From positions 63,844,819 through 63,908,818 of the forward strand of contig CP136069.1 of the NCBI GenBank assembly GCA_032622095.1: a stretch of DNA of 64,000 nt, given 5' to 3'. Below the pieces are notes generated by a model. It ran no database searches and had not been told where the DNA came from. It worked only from the letters and a program-made list of their open reading frames with translations. The DNA comes from Siphonodentalium dalli. Lineage: Eukaryota; Mollusca; Scaphopoda; Gadilida; Siphonodentaliidae. This document shows positions 38,301 through 53,300 of this stretch, piece after piece; position 1 is the stretch's first letter; each line of letters starts with the position of its first letter. Made by a program: the position numbers and the translations under genes.

Positions 38301-41300
38301 CTGGTTAACGTTATTGCATGACTTTATTGTGATGCGATGGTAAAACGAGAACCATAGGTTCGAGTTTTACCTCACGGCATGACAAATGAGTGCAACAATG
38401 TTAACATGTTCATACAACAGTGTTGTTCTATGCTTATTGCACATACTGAAGATTTCAGCTTGTAGTATACTGAAATTTAAGTCAATATTAATTTATTTAA
38501 TTTAACAAACTTGTGATTTATTTAGACTATACCTCATGATTTAATGAATAAATTTTCTGTTACAGTTGACGTCGTCAACGTTATAGGTTTCTATTGTCCA
38601 AGGACAAGGCAAAAAACTAATTTTGTTGCACATTTTAAAATCTTTTGTATTTTGCAGTATTTCGCACCAATGGGTGTGTAATAAATACATGTAAACTGCC
38701 AAGTGACATTTCTGAAGTTGGTAGCATATCTATGGTTGCCACATGATGCCATTTTATTTTTATTTTATTTTTAGTTCTACTTCATGAAGTACTATGAAAC
38801 ATGCTATACTAATGCCCTAAATAATCGACTCCTTAACCACAGCAGAATTATGGGTAATTTTTCAGGATATTTGGTCGGAAATATGGCTTGTTGCCATTCA
38901 CCGGAAAGCTCTCACTGAGAGCTTTCCGATGAATGGCAACAAGCCATATTTCCTGAAAAATTACCCATAATTCTGCTGTGGTTAATGAGTCGATTATTTA
39001 GGGCATACACTGTAACTCGATCCAGTTATAAAATCATTTTCATTATAATTACCATCTTGTTTGAATCGTTCATAGAGCACATGAGTGTATTGGCACTAAT
39101 CCATGGCTCAAATTCATTTATTTGTTGCATATATTCTGTTGATTATAATAGGAGATGGTCAAATAAATGGCCTGAATTAGTGTACCATACCCCTTTAAAA
39201 CTGAGCAAAAAATATTCTGTGCAAATTTAAATAAGAGTAAAGGTAGTTTTCTATGTCTCTAATATCCTACACTGTTCCCAAAGTACTGAATGAAAGGTGA
39301 AATAATCTAAAGCTCAATACAAACAAATAATTATTTGGTGAAATTAATTAAGAAAGAAAGTACCCTTGCAAAAAGAAATCCAAGCTTTTTTAAAGTAGTT
39401 CAGAAATCCTAGGAATTCATAAGATTTCCAAGGTTTGAACCAAGCTTTGTGAATGGAAAAATATACCCTTCATCAAAGTTTGGAAATCCTTGGTTGGAAA
39501 TTTATCAAAACCTTGGTAAAGCAAAATAAAGCTTGGATCTTAACTTTACCAAGGTTTACCAAGGTTGTCACATTCAAGTGGAACCTTGGAAAAGCTTGGA
39601 AATTCTTGACTCAAGGTCAACCAAACCTTGCTAAAGCTTAGTAAATCTTGGATCAAAGTTTTACCAAGCTTTACCAAGGTTTTCACATGAATCTTTGGAA
39701 AACCTGGGTTGTTGAGAGTTACATTGACAAACCTTGGAAAAGCTTGGTAAACCTTAGTTGCAAGTCACATGACTGTGCATACATCACTGTTGTCTGTGGA
39801 AGACATTATGAATCAACTGTTGCACTGAGTTTAAATCCATGTTTTATCACAACAATCTTCAGGTAAGTTATTGCTTGTGTGGCCCTAATGTTTTCTATTT
39901 GACTCATAGAATATGGTTGTAGTGATATTTTTATTTATGATATTATTTTAACAATTATTTTACCATTTCCAAGAATAACCTTCAGGACCACTATCTACCA
40001 TTTCATTCCAAAGCTTGTCTCTATCATTATTTATTCATAGCTAATTTATCTAATTTAACTGTTTTATTACACTCCAAATACCTCAGATCCATAAAAATAT
40101 ACCTGTGAATATTATATCCTATACATTTTACATGGTATATAACTTCATAAGGTACCATTTATCTCAATCTAAATAGAATTAAACAATTCTGACTGAAAAG
40201 GAACTTTGAATGAATAATAGCATGAATGATTATATAGCATTGTTCAAGACTGTTGTAAATTTCTAGAGATTGTAGCTTTAAAGATGATGATATTGTCAAA
40301 GTTGACGTCTTGGTAGTGCCATTTGAGATTTTCACCTTTTAAATACCAAACAATTGCAAAGCTAGGCTGCAACTTTGATAAAGCTAGGCTGCAACCTTGG
40401 TAAAGCTCGATAAAGCTGGGTTTATAACCTCAGTAAAGCTGGGCTGCAACCTTGGTAAAGCTCGGTAAAGCTGGTTTACAACCTTGGTAAAGGTCGTTTA
40501 CAACCTTGGTAAAACTTGGTAAAGCTAGGCTGCAACCTTGGTAAAGCTCAGTAAAGCTGGGTTGCAACCTTGGTAAAGCTTGGTAAAGCTAGGCTGCAAC
40601 CTTGGTAAAGCTCGGTAAAGCTAGGTTGCAGCCTTGGTAAAGCTTGGTAATGCTAGGCTGCAACCTTGGTAAAGCTCGGTAAAGCTAGGATGCAACCTTG
40701 GTAAAGCTCGGTAAAGCTAGGATGCAACCTTGGTAAATCTCGGTAAAGCTAGGTTGCAGCCTTGGTAAAGCTTGGTAAAGCTAGGTTGCAACCTTGGTAA
40801 AGCTTGGTATTAAAAGCTCAGATGCAACCTTGGTAGAGCTCGGTGAAGTTTGACTGCAACCTTGGTAAAGCTTGGAAAAGCTATGATTCAAATTTTATTC
40901 CTTCGATGAGTTCGGTTATATTTGCCAAGGTATTCCAAGGCTTTCCAAACTTGAAATGTTCCAATACCGCCCAAAGGATTTCCAAGGTTTCTGATCCTAG
41001 GATATCCTAGGAATACCAAGGAATTTTCCGAACTATTCCTAGGAATTCCTTGGATATCCTAGCACATTTTGGCAAGGGTGACTTCAAATAATGCTCAATG
41101 TTGTGCCTCCAGTAAGAAATGTTCGTTTTCGGTGAGAGATGGTTTTCAATTCCAATGTTGACACAACATGAGAAATAAAAATAAAGAAAAACCAACACAA
41201 GCGCTCTTAATGTCTATCACAAGCCAGCTTCTTTATGACGAATCTTATGTTGTACAACTTAGAGAAGAGAGAAATATAATTTGAAACGATTTTGTTCAAA

Positions 41301-44300
41301 CATATACCAAATGGCCGCAGATAAACAGAACTGTCAGAAAAAACTTATAACTCATTGTTGTTAACTGACAATAATTGAATGCTTAATTGGAGCTAGTGAC
41401 ATTCCCAGCTCAAACAGTACGGTGTCCAAAGTCTACCATGTAGGTGGCGTATTGGAACACATAATAAGAAATGAGAACTGTTTTGTGCAATAAAATGGTG
41501 CCTATGTGAAGAGGAGATATCGCTTACCATGTTGTCAAAATAGGTTGGTGAGTATAGAGGTACTCATGTCTTCAAAAACTAAATTTATATCTTAACATGT
41601 GCAATTCTTTCAGTAAATCCTTTATAGGCCCGAATAACCTGGGTTTACCCCAATGTCGCATGACCAGTCGTGTGTGAGTGTGTGACCCGATTACCAAACA
41701 ACAACAAAATAGTAAAGTGAAATAACTTTAGGCAAAATAAAATGAATATTCGGTTTCTCAGACACCTGCCCCCCTCATAAAATACAGTAATGCCATAAGT
41801 AATCGAACCCTTAACCACAGCAGAATTATGGGTAACTTTTCAGGATTTAGTCGGAAATATGGCTTGTTGCCATCATCGGAAAGCTCTCAGAGAGCTCTGA
41901 GAGCTTTCCGATGAATGGCAACAAGCCATATGCCCCCCCCCCCCCCCCACAACAAAGGTGGCAGGTTTGAAGGATTTATGGGTTTCAGATCCCTATAATA
42001 CAAACAGTAGGAGTATTTGATTACACCAATATGATACAAAGCAAAGTGCATATTCACTAAATAATATGTTGCACATCTTCAAAGTGTCGAGAAAGGGTCA
42101 ATAACTCTAAAATAAAAAACATAAAATATTTCTATGTCGAAAAATGGCATTAACTCCCAAAATGACTCCGACTGTTCTAACTCAAAATCGCAGGTGCGAA
42201 GTTTCCCATGCTGGTTGACATCTGTGCCCAGATTAAAAAAAATTTAGTGGAAAATGACTAAATACAGACTCGGACAAAAGATCCGTCCCAGGAATCCAGG
42301 ATGTACGATTCTATGTCCGAAAAGGGAAATAACTCTGCCAAAATGACTCCAACTGAACTTAAAATTGCAGGTTCCCATCCTGACGCCTGGTGACAATGGA
42401 TGAAGTACTGACCATAAATTTATCTAGACACATTTCAACTTGTATTAGATATTTCCTTTTGTACTTTCTGGAATTATTAATCAGTAAAAAATAAATATGA
42501 AAACCTGCCTCCCATTTTGATAAAAAAAAAAGTGTCCAAGAAACAGATAATCAACATTAATTTTATTTGTGTGGTCTTCTAATGTGATCTATAATGAGAC
42601 TGTATTGTACACTGCAGAGTTAAAAGTGATGAGGTATGTAATGCATGATATGGAATTGGAGAGAATAACGTACGTGAACTACATGTCAGTTATGACACAT
42701 TTCTATGTTGCGGTTTAATCCTTTCTATATTATATTACTTAATGGCAAGTAGTTCCCTTAGGAAATGTTCAGATAATAAGTTCAACAAAGAACCATTGAA
42801 CATATTATCTGAACATTTCCCTCCAATGAATAGGATTCATTCTGCAGTTTCTACTATCTGTCCTCTGCTTATATTTCCTGAATGTCCCTACAGATGAATA
42901 TTAGAGCATTTCAAAGTATACTTTTATAACTGAATGGGAGAATCAAGAGTCGAGAATAATGAATGTGAACTACATGTAAGTAATGACACATCTCTATGTT
43001 ATGGTTTAATACATGGGTGTAGTGACCTACAGTAATGTCCTAAAGAATCGACCACTAAACCACAGCAGAATTATGGGGAAATTTTCAGGATTTAATCAGA
43101 AATATGGCTTGCTGCCATTCATCGGAAAGCTCTCGGTGAGAGCTTGCCATATGAATGTCAACAAGCCATATTTCCGACTAAATCCTGAAATATTTCCCAT
43201 AATTCTGCTGTGGTTAAAGGGTCATATACTTTGGGCATTACTGTATCCTTACCAGTAGATAATAAACCAGCATGTTACACTAGAAAATTCGGAGAAATTA
43301 GAAAGATTAATAGTGAATTAAAATAGGTCGGCAATGACATTATCTAATGTTACCCACAATCACCTTCAGGATGTAAACTGAACCAGATCAGTGATCTATT
43401 AACTTCTTCGCTGCTCAATGACGTTATGATGTCATGTCCTGGGCTGTTGACGTTATTGCCTTTTTCCAGTGGAAAAATATAATGGGAATATCACAAGAGC
43501 TATAAATCTCACTCAGTTGAAAGGCTATTATCGTTCACAATCGTGGAACATCATACACTGTTTGAAACTTCGAGATACAGTTATTCCGATGCACCAATCT
43601 GAGTTCCAGTTATAAGTAAAGGCCTACTGCTAGTGTGCTGAAGTAGGTCCATAGGTACTATGGACCATATAGCACATGACGTGCACTTTTTCGTCTGCAA
43701 TAGTGACAGACGTCATAGCAGCAAAGAGGTTAAAGAACTAAACATTAACAGCACCCCAACATGGAGATATCTGCAAATTAAATCATGATTATCTTTTTAG
43801 ACCTTTAACCCATAACTTTATGACCAAAGGGAAGCAACCAATCAAACTAACAATTCACATACTCAGTGTATAAAAGGCAGACCCAGGCCACATCTCACCC
43901 ACACGGTCCTCATGAACATTTGTTTATGTCAAGCCCAGAAATAGTGTGTCTGTCATTTGCAGAATGAGGTCCCCAGAGGGTGAATAAAGTGACACTATCC
44001 ACCACAGTGGGCTAGCATCACCAAATTCACCCCCAGTGAACTTCATTCTGATTAGGCCTCAACTGCTATGGGAGACCATCAGATTGATGTTCCCCAGTTG
44101 AAGTTGTTTATGTTCACCCAATAGTCACCTTGATTATGGATTTTATCTTCTGCAAATCAGGCGATATATATAAAAACTGAACATTAGGGAAAAAGTAACT
44201 AAAAACAATGTTAATTTGAGAATAAGGATACTTCCTAAAAGATGAGGCCTTAGCAGAATGAGGTCCCCAGGTGGTGAATTTGCTGTGCGGGGTAGCATCA

Positions 44301-47300
44301 CTAAATTCACCGTCTGGGGACTTCATTCTGCATTTAGTGGGAGGTACACAGAAGGTGCAGGTGTTGTTCATGGATTGTGCAGGGGAATATATCGGAGGGA
44401 AAATATTGGCAGGAGAAAAGGGACCCTAAATAATAATAAGGCAATTTTGAGCCACGAATCAACTGGGGTGTTCTCGAGTTCCACATGGAAAATATAAACA
44501 TATACATGCATTAACCCTTTGAACCCTGGCTCCCCACAACCATCAACGCCCTGACCCTGGGCTCCCAGAGGTATTTTCACTTATTGTAGACTGTGTTCAG
44601 GCATATGGTGCTGTATTGTATGCATTCTCTTCTACCATATTGTTTACACCATTGGAAAGATTATTAAATTCTGAATTCAGCACACCACAATCTATTTCAA
44701 TATCTTAAATCCAGAAAAAGTTATAAAAAATTGAAAACTTATTAGATTTATTATAGAAACTGCCAAAAAATGTTACGTAACGTCACAATCCCAACGTAAA
44801 TACATGACGTCATATGGGCTTTAGCCAAAACAAACTCTGTGTGTTCTCTGAATACCCCACCAATAACTAAAATGTGCGGCATTGTGTGGTCTATTGGCTT
44901 ATGCCATCTTAAAGACAAGATTCTGAACTTTTTTCTCGAATAAATCTATATAGCGTGTACCTTTGTGCAAAAAAATTATGATTTAATGAACTCAGAAGTT
45001 TGTTTATTCTTAAACAAAACTCGTATGACATGTGTTTACATCCGACAATCGTTAGCGCGAATTATATAATTTAGTGGGAATTTCTTCACACACATTGGGA
45101 GATAAATACCACAAGAATACGTCACTAAAGTTTCTATCTATAAATATATATTTTTAGATCTCTTATGAGCCATATAAGGCGATATGACCTAACGCGAAAC
45201 GAGAGGTCACGAGAAGCAATATGGCGGCGCCGTAATTGCAGAAATGTGATGAAATTGAGACTGTATCCGGTTTTTAATCGGCTTATACTGCGTTATGCCA
45301 AACACAACCTCGATAAATTTTGGGCAGCTAAAACAGTTATAATATGAATTTTATGCAACACTATTTTATTTTTCTCAACGTCGATTATTTATCGACATAT
45401 AAAAAATAAAGTGCAACACTGCGACGCCGACGGTAGAACGAGACTACGTCATGGCCGGAAAACCGGCCAGTCGCGTATATATGCAATTACGTTTTGGCCG
45501 GAATACCGACCAGCCGGGTTCAAAGGGTTAAATAAATCGAGACACCATGGTTTCATAAAATCGTGCGGTGTATTTCATCGGATCTTTTTGTCTTTAAGCT
45601 ATTCGGAAAATATGAGTCTTGAGGGCCGGTTTAAATTCTGAAATATCTAGTGTAGTTTTGAGAGAAATGAGGAGTTGGTTCCAAAGAAATGGCCCAGAAA
45701 CCGAAAATGTCTGATCGCCACACGTTTTGAGGTCACCAGGGTTCAGTACAACTTTGCACGCATTTCCAGACCTTAGAGGGCAGTCCGGTTCACATTGTGT
45801 GATCAATTCGGCCAGATAAGATGGACACAATTAGTAACATTTTAAAATTGATCGGATACCTGATGGGTAGCCAATGTATACTTTCAAGAACTGGCGAAAT
45901 GTGATAAAATGGAACACTCTGCACCATCGAAAGTCACACATCAAATTAATGATGATTAGCTACTAGAACGGTGCACTTTTTTATTCAAGTGATAATAATA
46001 AATGACCATTTATGTTGATATACGTTACTGGCTATACGTATATCAGTTTTAGTGATTCCCATCCGTGAACATTTCCATTATCGATGGTCCCATATTTTGG
46101 TTTTTCAATTTGGCCAAAGTTTCTGTAAAATGGCCAAAAGTTCAGAAAAGGTCTAAAAATTGGCCAAAATGATATCTGAGTGGGTTCATGTGAAATAACA
46201 TAAAAGTCTGTAAAACAAGTTTGACTTTGTTCTTATTTTCATTATAACCCTTTCATGAAAGGAGCTGTGCTGGTGCAGCATTAAAGATCATGTGCCAGTA
46301 CATTCTCTTATATATGCAAGGCTCCCTATGCATTTTAACCCCTTCGGGAGCTGCACTCGTGCAACATTAACAATCCTGTGCCAGTGCATTCTCTGATATA
46401 TGCTCCCATAGAGAGCCTCGCATATAAAAGAGAAAGCACTGGCTTACAAGGTCAAGGTAAATATTGTTAGGCCAATGCATTCTCTTTTACATGTGAGGCT
46501 CCCTATGAAAGACTCACATATATAAGAGAATGCATTGGCACAGGGTTTTCACAAAATTTCAGGAAGCTCTAGTCATGAAAGGGTTAATAACTCTCCAATA
46601 ATGAGATCTCACATGTCAAAACCATTGTTATGTAAACATTACTGTTACAGTGGAATTACCAATAAAAGTCCAATTAGTCCAATAGCTACCAAAAAACTTG
46701 ATCATGAACATTGGAAAAGGCCAAAGCACTGAACAATATTCTGAAAATCATATTCAGACTTAAAATATATGGAATTACTACACAATTAGCCATGTTGACA
46801 AATCAAAGTAAGGCGACACCAATTTTTAAGTCTGGTTTACAAACACCTCCTACAACTTTTTTTCCATTTCATGAAAAAAAATAAAACTTTTTTCTCCCAA
46901 ATTTTTTTAACACGCGTACTGATTTTCATGTGCTGTCGCATCCGGTTCTGCTTATGATCATTTACAGATCCATATTTTCATGTATTTCATGACAAGAAAT
47001 GTCTTGTTTGGTTCAGAATTTCATTAAAAAAAAAAAATTCACAATTTTTGTAAAATTTAGGTAAAATTATTTACTTGATATAAATTGGGGAGGGGGGGGG
47101 GACAATTTTTTTTTTCCCCCCCTCCTGCATCTATTTTTTTTCTCCCCACATGTTCGTAAACCAGACTTAAAAATTGGTGTCGCCTAACAATGGTTTCAAT
47201 ACAGAAAACTTTGTTGTTGGAAAACTATCACTAATGAATATAAAAACAAAGTTTTCTATTTCTGTATGTTTTTACAGACTTTTATATTTTTGCACATTCG

Positions 47301-50300
47301 CCCAACAGTGAGTGCCTTGGGCCCCTTTAAGAAAATTTATACTATACTGTTTGCTTACCTGGTGCTAGTAACAAACGCAAGAACCTGTCTCTTTCTAGCG
47401 CCTCTAGATGCACCAACTTTAAATGTGAAGGAGAGCTTCTCGGTCGTCGTCAGCTGAAATTCTTTGTTCTTGTTTACATATCTGTATACAACCACAGTAT
47501 TACCACGGAACTTCCCAGATGGTTCTACAAGAAAACGGTAAAAATTCTGTGTTAACTCATTCTATACTAATTATATTCCCTTAGGAAATGTTCATATAAT
47601 AAGTTGTTTGTTGAACTTATTATCTGAACTTTTCCCACCAATCGATAGGATTCCTTCTGCAACTTAAATTGTCTTGTCTTCTGCTCATAATTCCTGAACA
47701 TCCCTCCAGATGAATAATAGACCATTCCAATGTATATTTTAGTGACTGAGTGGGAGTATCCATTTAGTATAGAAAGGTTTAAAGATTTATCCAGGGTTCC
47801 ACATAAATTTTTATGAAACCTATTTTAGTTCTTATAAAGATCTTAGTGTTTAACCCTTCCAAGACTGGAGCTTCCTGAAATTTTGTGAAAACCCTGTGCC
47901 AATGCATTCTCTTATGTATGCGAGTCTTCCATAGGGAGCCTCACATATATAAGAGAATAATTTGACCAAACAATATTTATCTTGACCTTGTAAGCCAGTG
48001 CAATCCCTTATATATGCGAGGCTCCCAAAGAGAGACTCACATATATAACAGAATGCACTGGAACGGGATCTTTAACTCTTTCGATGCCAAGCTCGCATAA
48101 ATGCGAGTTACCCAGTCGCTGCCAAATACGCATTTATGCGAGTTCGGGGGTGCACCTGGTTTACGGGTCGTAATTATATTGTTTTGTTGCATTACAACGG
48201 GGGTTCATTTATTTTATGTAGAGTGCTGGTGTGCGCTGACAATTTAGAAGAAAGGTCAGTCAAAGTCATGCTACTCCTGAAGTTCTATGAGTACAGTCCG
48301 AGCCAGAATACACCATTGACAAATTAACTTTTGGTGCATGGGATGCGATATATGAGTGGAAAATAAACATCATAATTGACTTGGCGGCCTCCTTTCTGCT
48401 GATCAGTTTAGCGTCCAAAAATTCTGTCGGAATGAGGTCGGTGAAAAATACGGAATAGTAGCCGGAATATGATTAACTGGTGAAGCATTAATTAATGGGA
48501 TAGAACAAAAAACAAACATTTAATCATATATGAATTGAAAAAAATTACCGAAAAACATAAATTAAAGCAAATCCAAGATGGCCGCCAATGGCACGTGACC
48601 CAAAGGCTTTGATCTTGAATGGATCTCCACGTCGGGGCAGGTGATAGGTCATTGTCATATATACCCACATGTGAAGTTTCAACTAAATACACCGATAATT
48701 ACCCGGTAGTCATTGCATTACCCACATATACATAAAATACTTGTATTTACACCCAGAATGCTTGGCACTGGTGAGTATGTCCATGTGGCGGGGTGGCAGC
48801 GAAAGAGTTAATGCTGCACCGTACAGCTCCCGTTATGAAAGGGTTAAACCCTATTTTACAGTCGCTGATACTACAGTCACACTGATAATCTGTGTACTTA
48901 CCGACATTACAATGATCGCCGGCGAAGTCACTGATACTACAGTCACACTGATAATCTGCGTATTTGAAATATTCTTGGCAAGTCCCCTCATTGTAGCAGA
49001 CGGTATTTTTGCATCCAGAGATACAAGCTGGCTCAATATCTGCAGAAGAGAAAATATTTGATCAACATCAGTGTTCACTCTGACCCAAAAGTAGCATGTA
49101 GTCTCAAAAGACAACACACACATATTAAATTTTTGATGAGCTATGGTATTGATGGGTGAGAACACCCAAAGTATACACAACAACTTAACCCTTTACCCAA
49201 CAAACCGGCCAAAACCGGCCAAATAAAGCTTCAACAGCCTAAAATATCTTCGGTCTGTCTCAATAGAACCATACAAATATGGATATCATTGGAACCGGCT
49301 CCTTGACCACATTGTGATAGTTACAGTTATACCCTGTGCCAATGCATTCTCTTATATATGCGAGTCGACCATAGGTCGCCTCGCATATATAAGAGAATGC
49401 ATTGGCCTAAAAAAAATCATTTTTTAACACTTTTTACCATTTTTTCTTACATTCTTTAACAATTTTATAATTTTTAATGTGTTAAGCCAATGCATTCTCT
49501 TATATATGCGAGGCGACCTATGGTCGACTCGCATATATAAGAGAATGCATTGGCACAGGGCCCTTCTGTTGGGTAAAGGGTTAATCAGACGCACATTCAA
49601 ACTGCAGTGAGATTACTGTCTTGTGTGTAACTGCAATTAGCCGCATTCGTGGTAATTAGATCCGTGACAAAGACGGCATGAAACCACCGCCACTGTCTTC
49701 TATGTATGCTGTCTATGTATGCCAGGGGGAATATGCCTTTTTCTCCATTTGACAAGTTATTTTAATCATTTCTATTTATTTTTCTATTTTATTAAAATGG
49801 CTGATGGCAGCACGAACACTGATCAATATCTAAATATATTTAAAACATACTAAATTTAGATTTCAAATTTCAAGATGGCTGCTGGCAGCCATGTTTTTCA
49901 ATGAATTTCGGAAACAATTTATGGCAATGATCTTGAGCTCACCCTGATTATTCATATGAAGTTTGCTGATGATCGGAAGAGGGATGTGCCATGTAGGGTG
50001 TGCCAAATGAAATTTTGATGGACTGACGCCCGTCTGCATGGACACCAACTTGTCAAGTTGAGTTAAAATGGTTAAATTTTGTATGCTGTTGTTGACATAG
50101 TTTATAAGTTTGTATATATTAGATTGGGTTCTGACTAACCTGGATTGGACATGGCTGCTTCCTGTAGCGAGAATATTTTACTGCCGATCTTCAGACCTCG
50201 AACACATCCATACCAATACTGGATGGGCGTGGTCCCAGGTGGGGCTCCTCCAACCCAGACATGGACAAATGGTGTAGGAGCCTCCTTCGTTCTGATTGGA

Positions 50301-53300
50301 TATACTGACTCTATAAAATAAAATAAATAGAGGTTAGTTCAAAGTTCAATGGAATAGAAATAACATCATTTTAAAAGAGCGTCTAGTGATTTGAGGATCA
50401 GTAACACCTGGTAATCACTTGATCAGGTATAAATATGCAAATCAACCGAAATGGGCAAATGTTTTGCAGAACATTATCTCCGTAATAACACACTGACACC
50501 AACTGATAACTCTTTAACCCTTTCACTAAAAAGTACTCATTGATGAGCAGATATCCCTTAGGATATGTTCAGTTAATAAGTTTGTAGAATAGGACTCCTT
50601 CTGCACTTCTATTAACCCTTTACCCAACAAACCGGCCAAAAACGCCCAAATAAAGCTTCAACAGCCTAAAATATCATCGGTCTGTCTCAATAACACCATA
50701 CAAATATGGATATCATTGGAACTGGTTCATTGACCACATTGTGATGGTTACAGTTATTCCCTGTGCCAATGCATTCTCTTATATATGCGAGTCGACCATA
50801 GGTCGCCTCGCATATATAAGAGAATGCATTGGCCTAAAAAAATCTTTTTTTTAACACTTTTTACCATTTTTCTTACATTCTTTAACAATTTTATAATTTT
50901 TTCTTACATTTAAAAAAAAATTTATAATATTTTTCTACATTCTTTGACAATTTTATCATTTTTAATACGTGTTAAGCCAATGCATTCTCTTATATATGCG
51001 AGGCGACCTATGGTCGACTCGCATATATAAGAGAATGCATTGGCACAGGGCCGTTCTGTTGGGTAAAGGGTTAACAGTCATCCTGAAAACCCCTCCAGAT
51101 GAATAATAGACCATTCCAGTTTATACTTTTATATCTGAGTATAGAACGGGTTGAAAAGTTTTGGACAGTTACATATTTCTTGCATACAGTAATGCCCTAA
51201 ATAATTGACTCCTTAACCACAGCAGAATTATGCGTAACTTTTCAAGATTTAGTCGGAAATATGGCTTGTTGCCATTCATGTGAAAGCTCTCAGTAAAATA
51301 TGGCTTGTTGGCATTCAACTGAGAGCTTTCCGATGAATGGCAACAAGCCATATTTCTGACTAAATCTTGAAAAGTTACCCATAATTCTGATGTGGTTAAG
51401 GAGTCTATTATTTAGAGCATTACTGTATAATGAGAAATTTTTCACTTTAATCAGCTAAAACGTCATTACTCATTACACTAACCTTGACCCTTGAATGGAT
51501 GTTGTTTGTATTTATTCAGCTTCAACCGCTCAACTGGAATCATCTCAAATCTATCATCAACTGATATCCGAGTACCCTCCACTTTAAATGTTTCATCAAT
51601 TATTCTCTCGATAACCAGTTGTTTCCATTCCCCATTATTCAGACCTGCAAATAAAACAAATAGATTGATTTAGTCTGCTCTGCCTACAGTAATGCCCGAA
51701 GTAAATGACCCTTTAACCACAACAGTGACAGCTTTCCGATTAATGGCAGCAAGCCATATTTCCGACTAAATCTTGAAAAATTTCCCATAATTCTGCTGTG
51801 GTTTAGGGTCGATTATTTAGGGCATTACTGTAACTCTGAAGCTAGGCATATATTAGTCTCTTTCCTGGCTCAGACTCTCCACTCACTGCTCTGTGCAACT
51901 CTGAACATAACACTTCTGCCAGCAGAGTCCAGTAAGTGCCACCATATTAGGCCAATAAATAAAAAAATTGTGTTGTCAAGCACTTCCCTCATCACTGAAA
52001 TATTCTTTTAACACGTTGAGTGCCGGAAATCAATTAGTAATCTCGCCAGTTTGCCAAATCGTGGCAAGATAGCTACCCGTAGTAGACCATAATTTGGCTT
52101 CAATGAAGCAAGAATTGGACGACGTCGCGACTTTAGATGACAGAAACGGCGATTGATAGTACTACGAGATAACTCGTAGCCGGCAATGGCGGAAGGAATT
52201 TGGGTATTCCCACCACCAGTGCCAACTACGAGTTATCTCGTAGACACAATTGGACACGTTTGAGCAACAAATATGAAGTAGAATGTAACCCAAACAAGTT
52301 ATTTTGGTGGTCAGCATATTTATGCAGGTGTGTCTGTCCTTGTGGTGGTTATAGCTCGTTATATAGTTATATTATGGCTGATGCACGCTGGAGCAAATTA
52401 CTTATATGAGCATGCATGGCTACAGACGGTGAATCCGATGTGGAATCGGGTGAACTTGTTTCCTGTGAGGATGAGTTTATTTCGTCCATGACTACGAGCA
52501 TGCATCTTCTGTTGTTTCGGGCATTGTAAGTTATCTCCCATATAGCCTGATTTAGGCCTATGCTAGGCCCGGTTCCAAAGTACCGCCCGAAATAATAGTG
52601 TAGGAATAATGGTCAGCACAAAATTAAATCAACGATGCAACAGTAGCCAAATAGATCCCTGTACATTCATGAGTGTGCTACATGTAACGATTCCATATCA
52701 TCCATCCGTCTGGAAATAAGTTACCCTTACCCCAAACCTCTATGCTACACAAAAACATTTATCCGTACATACATGTGGAACAGCTTGATGAACTGCATGA
52801 CGTCTAGAGTACGGTTTTTGTTTTGCTTTCCATTATCCAACACGTTCGGAAGAGGGTACAATGTAGCTTTGGGGAATAGTTCCGCTTTACTTGAATTATA
52901 AATAATAAAATACCTAGCCCCCAAATGGAGCCGCACAGTGTAGGCCTATTCCAAAAACAACTGCTGTGTTCCCTAATAATGAGATAATGGTAGCATCAAC
53001 GTGCGTAACGTCATGGATTATCCGCTTATTTTGTATTGGATGCGTCCAGTCGCACATGCGTGAGAGGGAACATATTTGGCAGGCCTGTGTGACGAGTGTG
53101 GGTGGTTGTGCGAAGTTTCAATGTGTTGAAACACAACGATGTAACCATTCCTCGAAACTGCCTTCGCATGTTTGTACATTGTGAATATCCACCCCCCCCC
53201 TGACTGTGTTTGCAAGCGTGCATGCACATTATCAGTCTATTGAATACCAAAAACCCAGTCCAATTGCCCACACATGACTGCCTCTGGTGGTCACTCAGTG

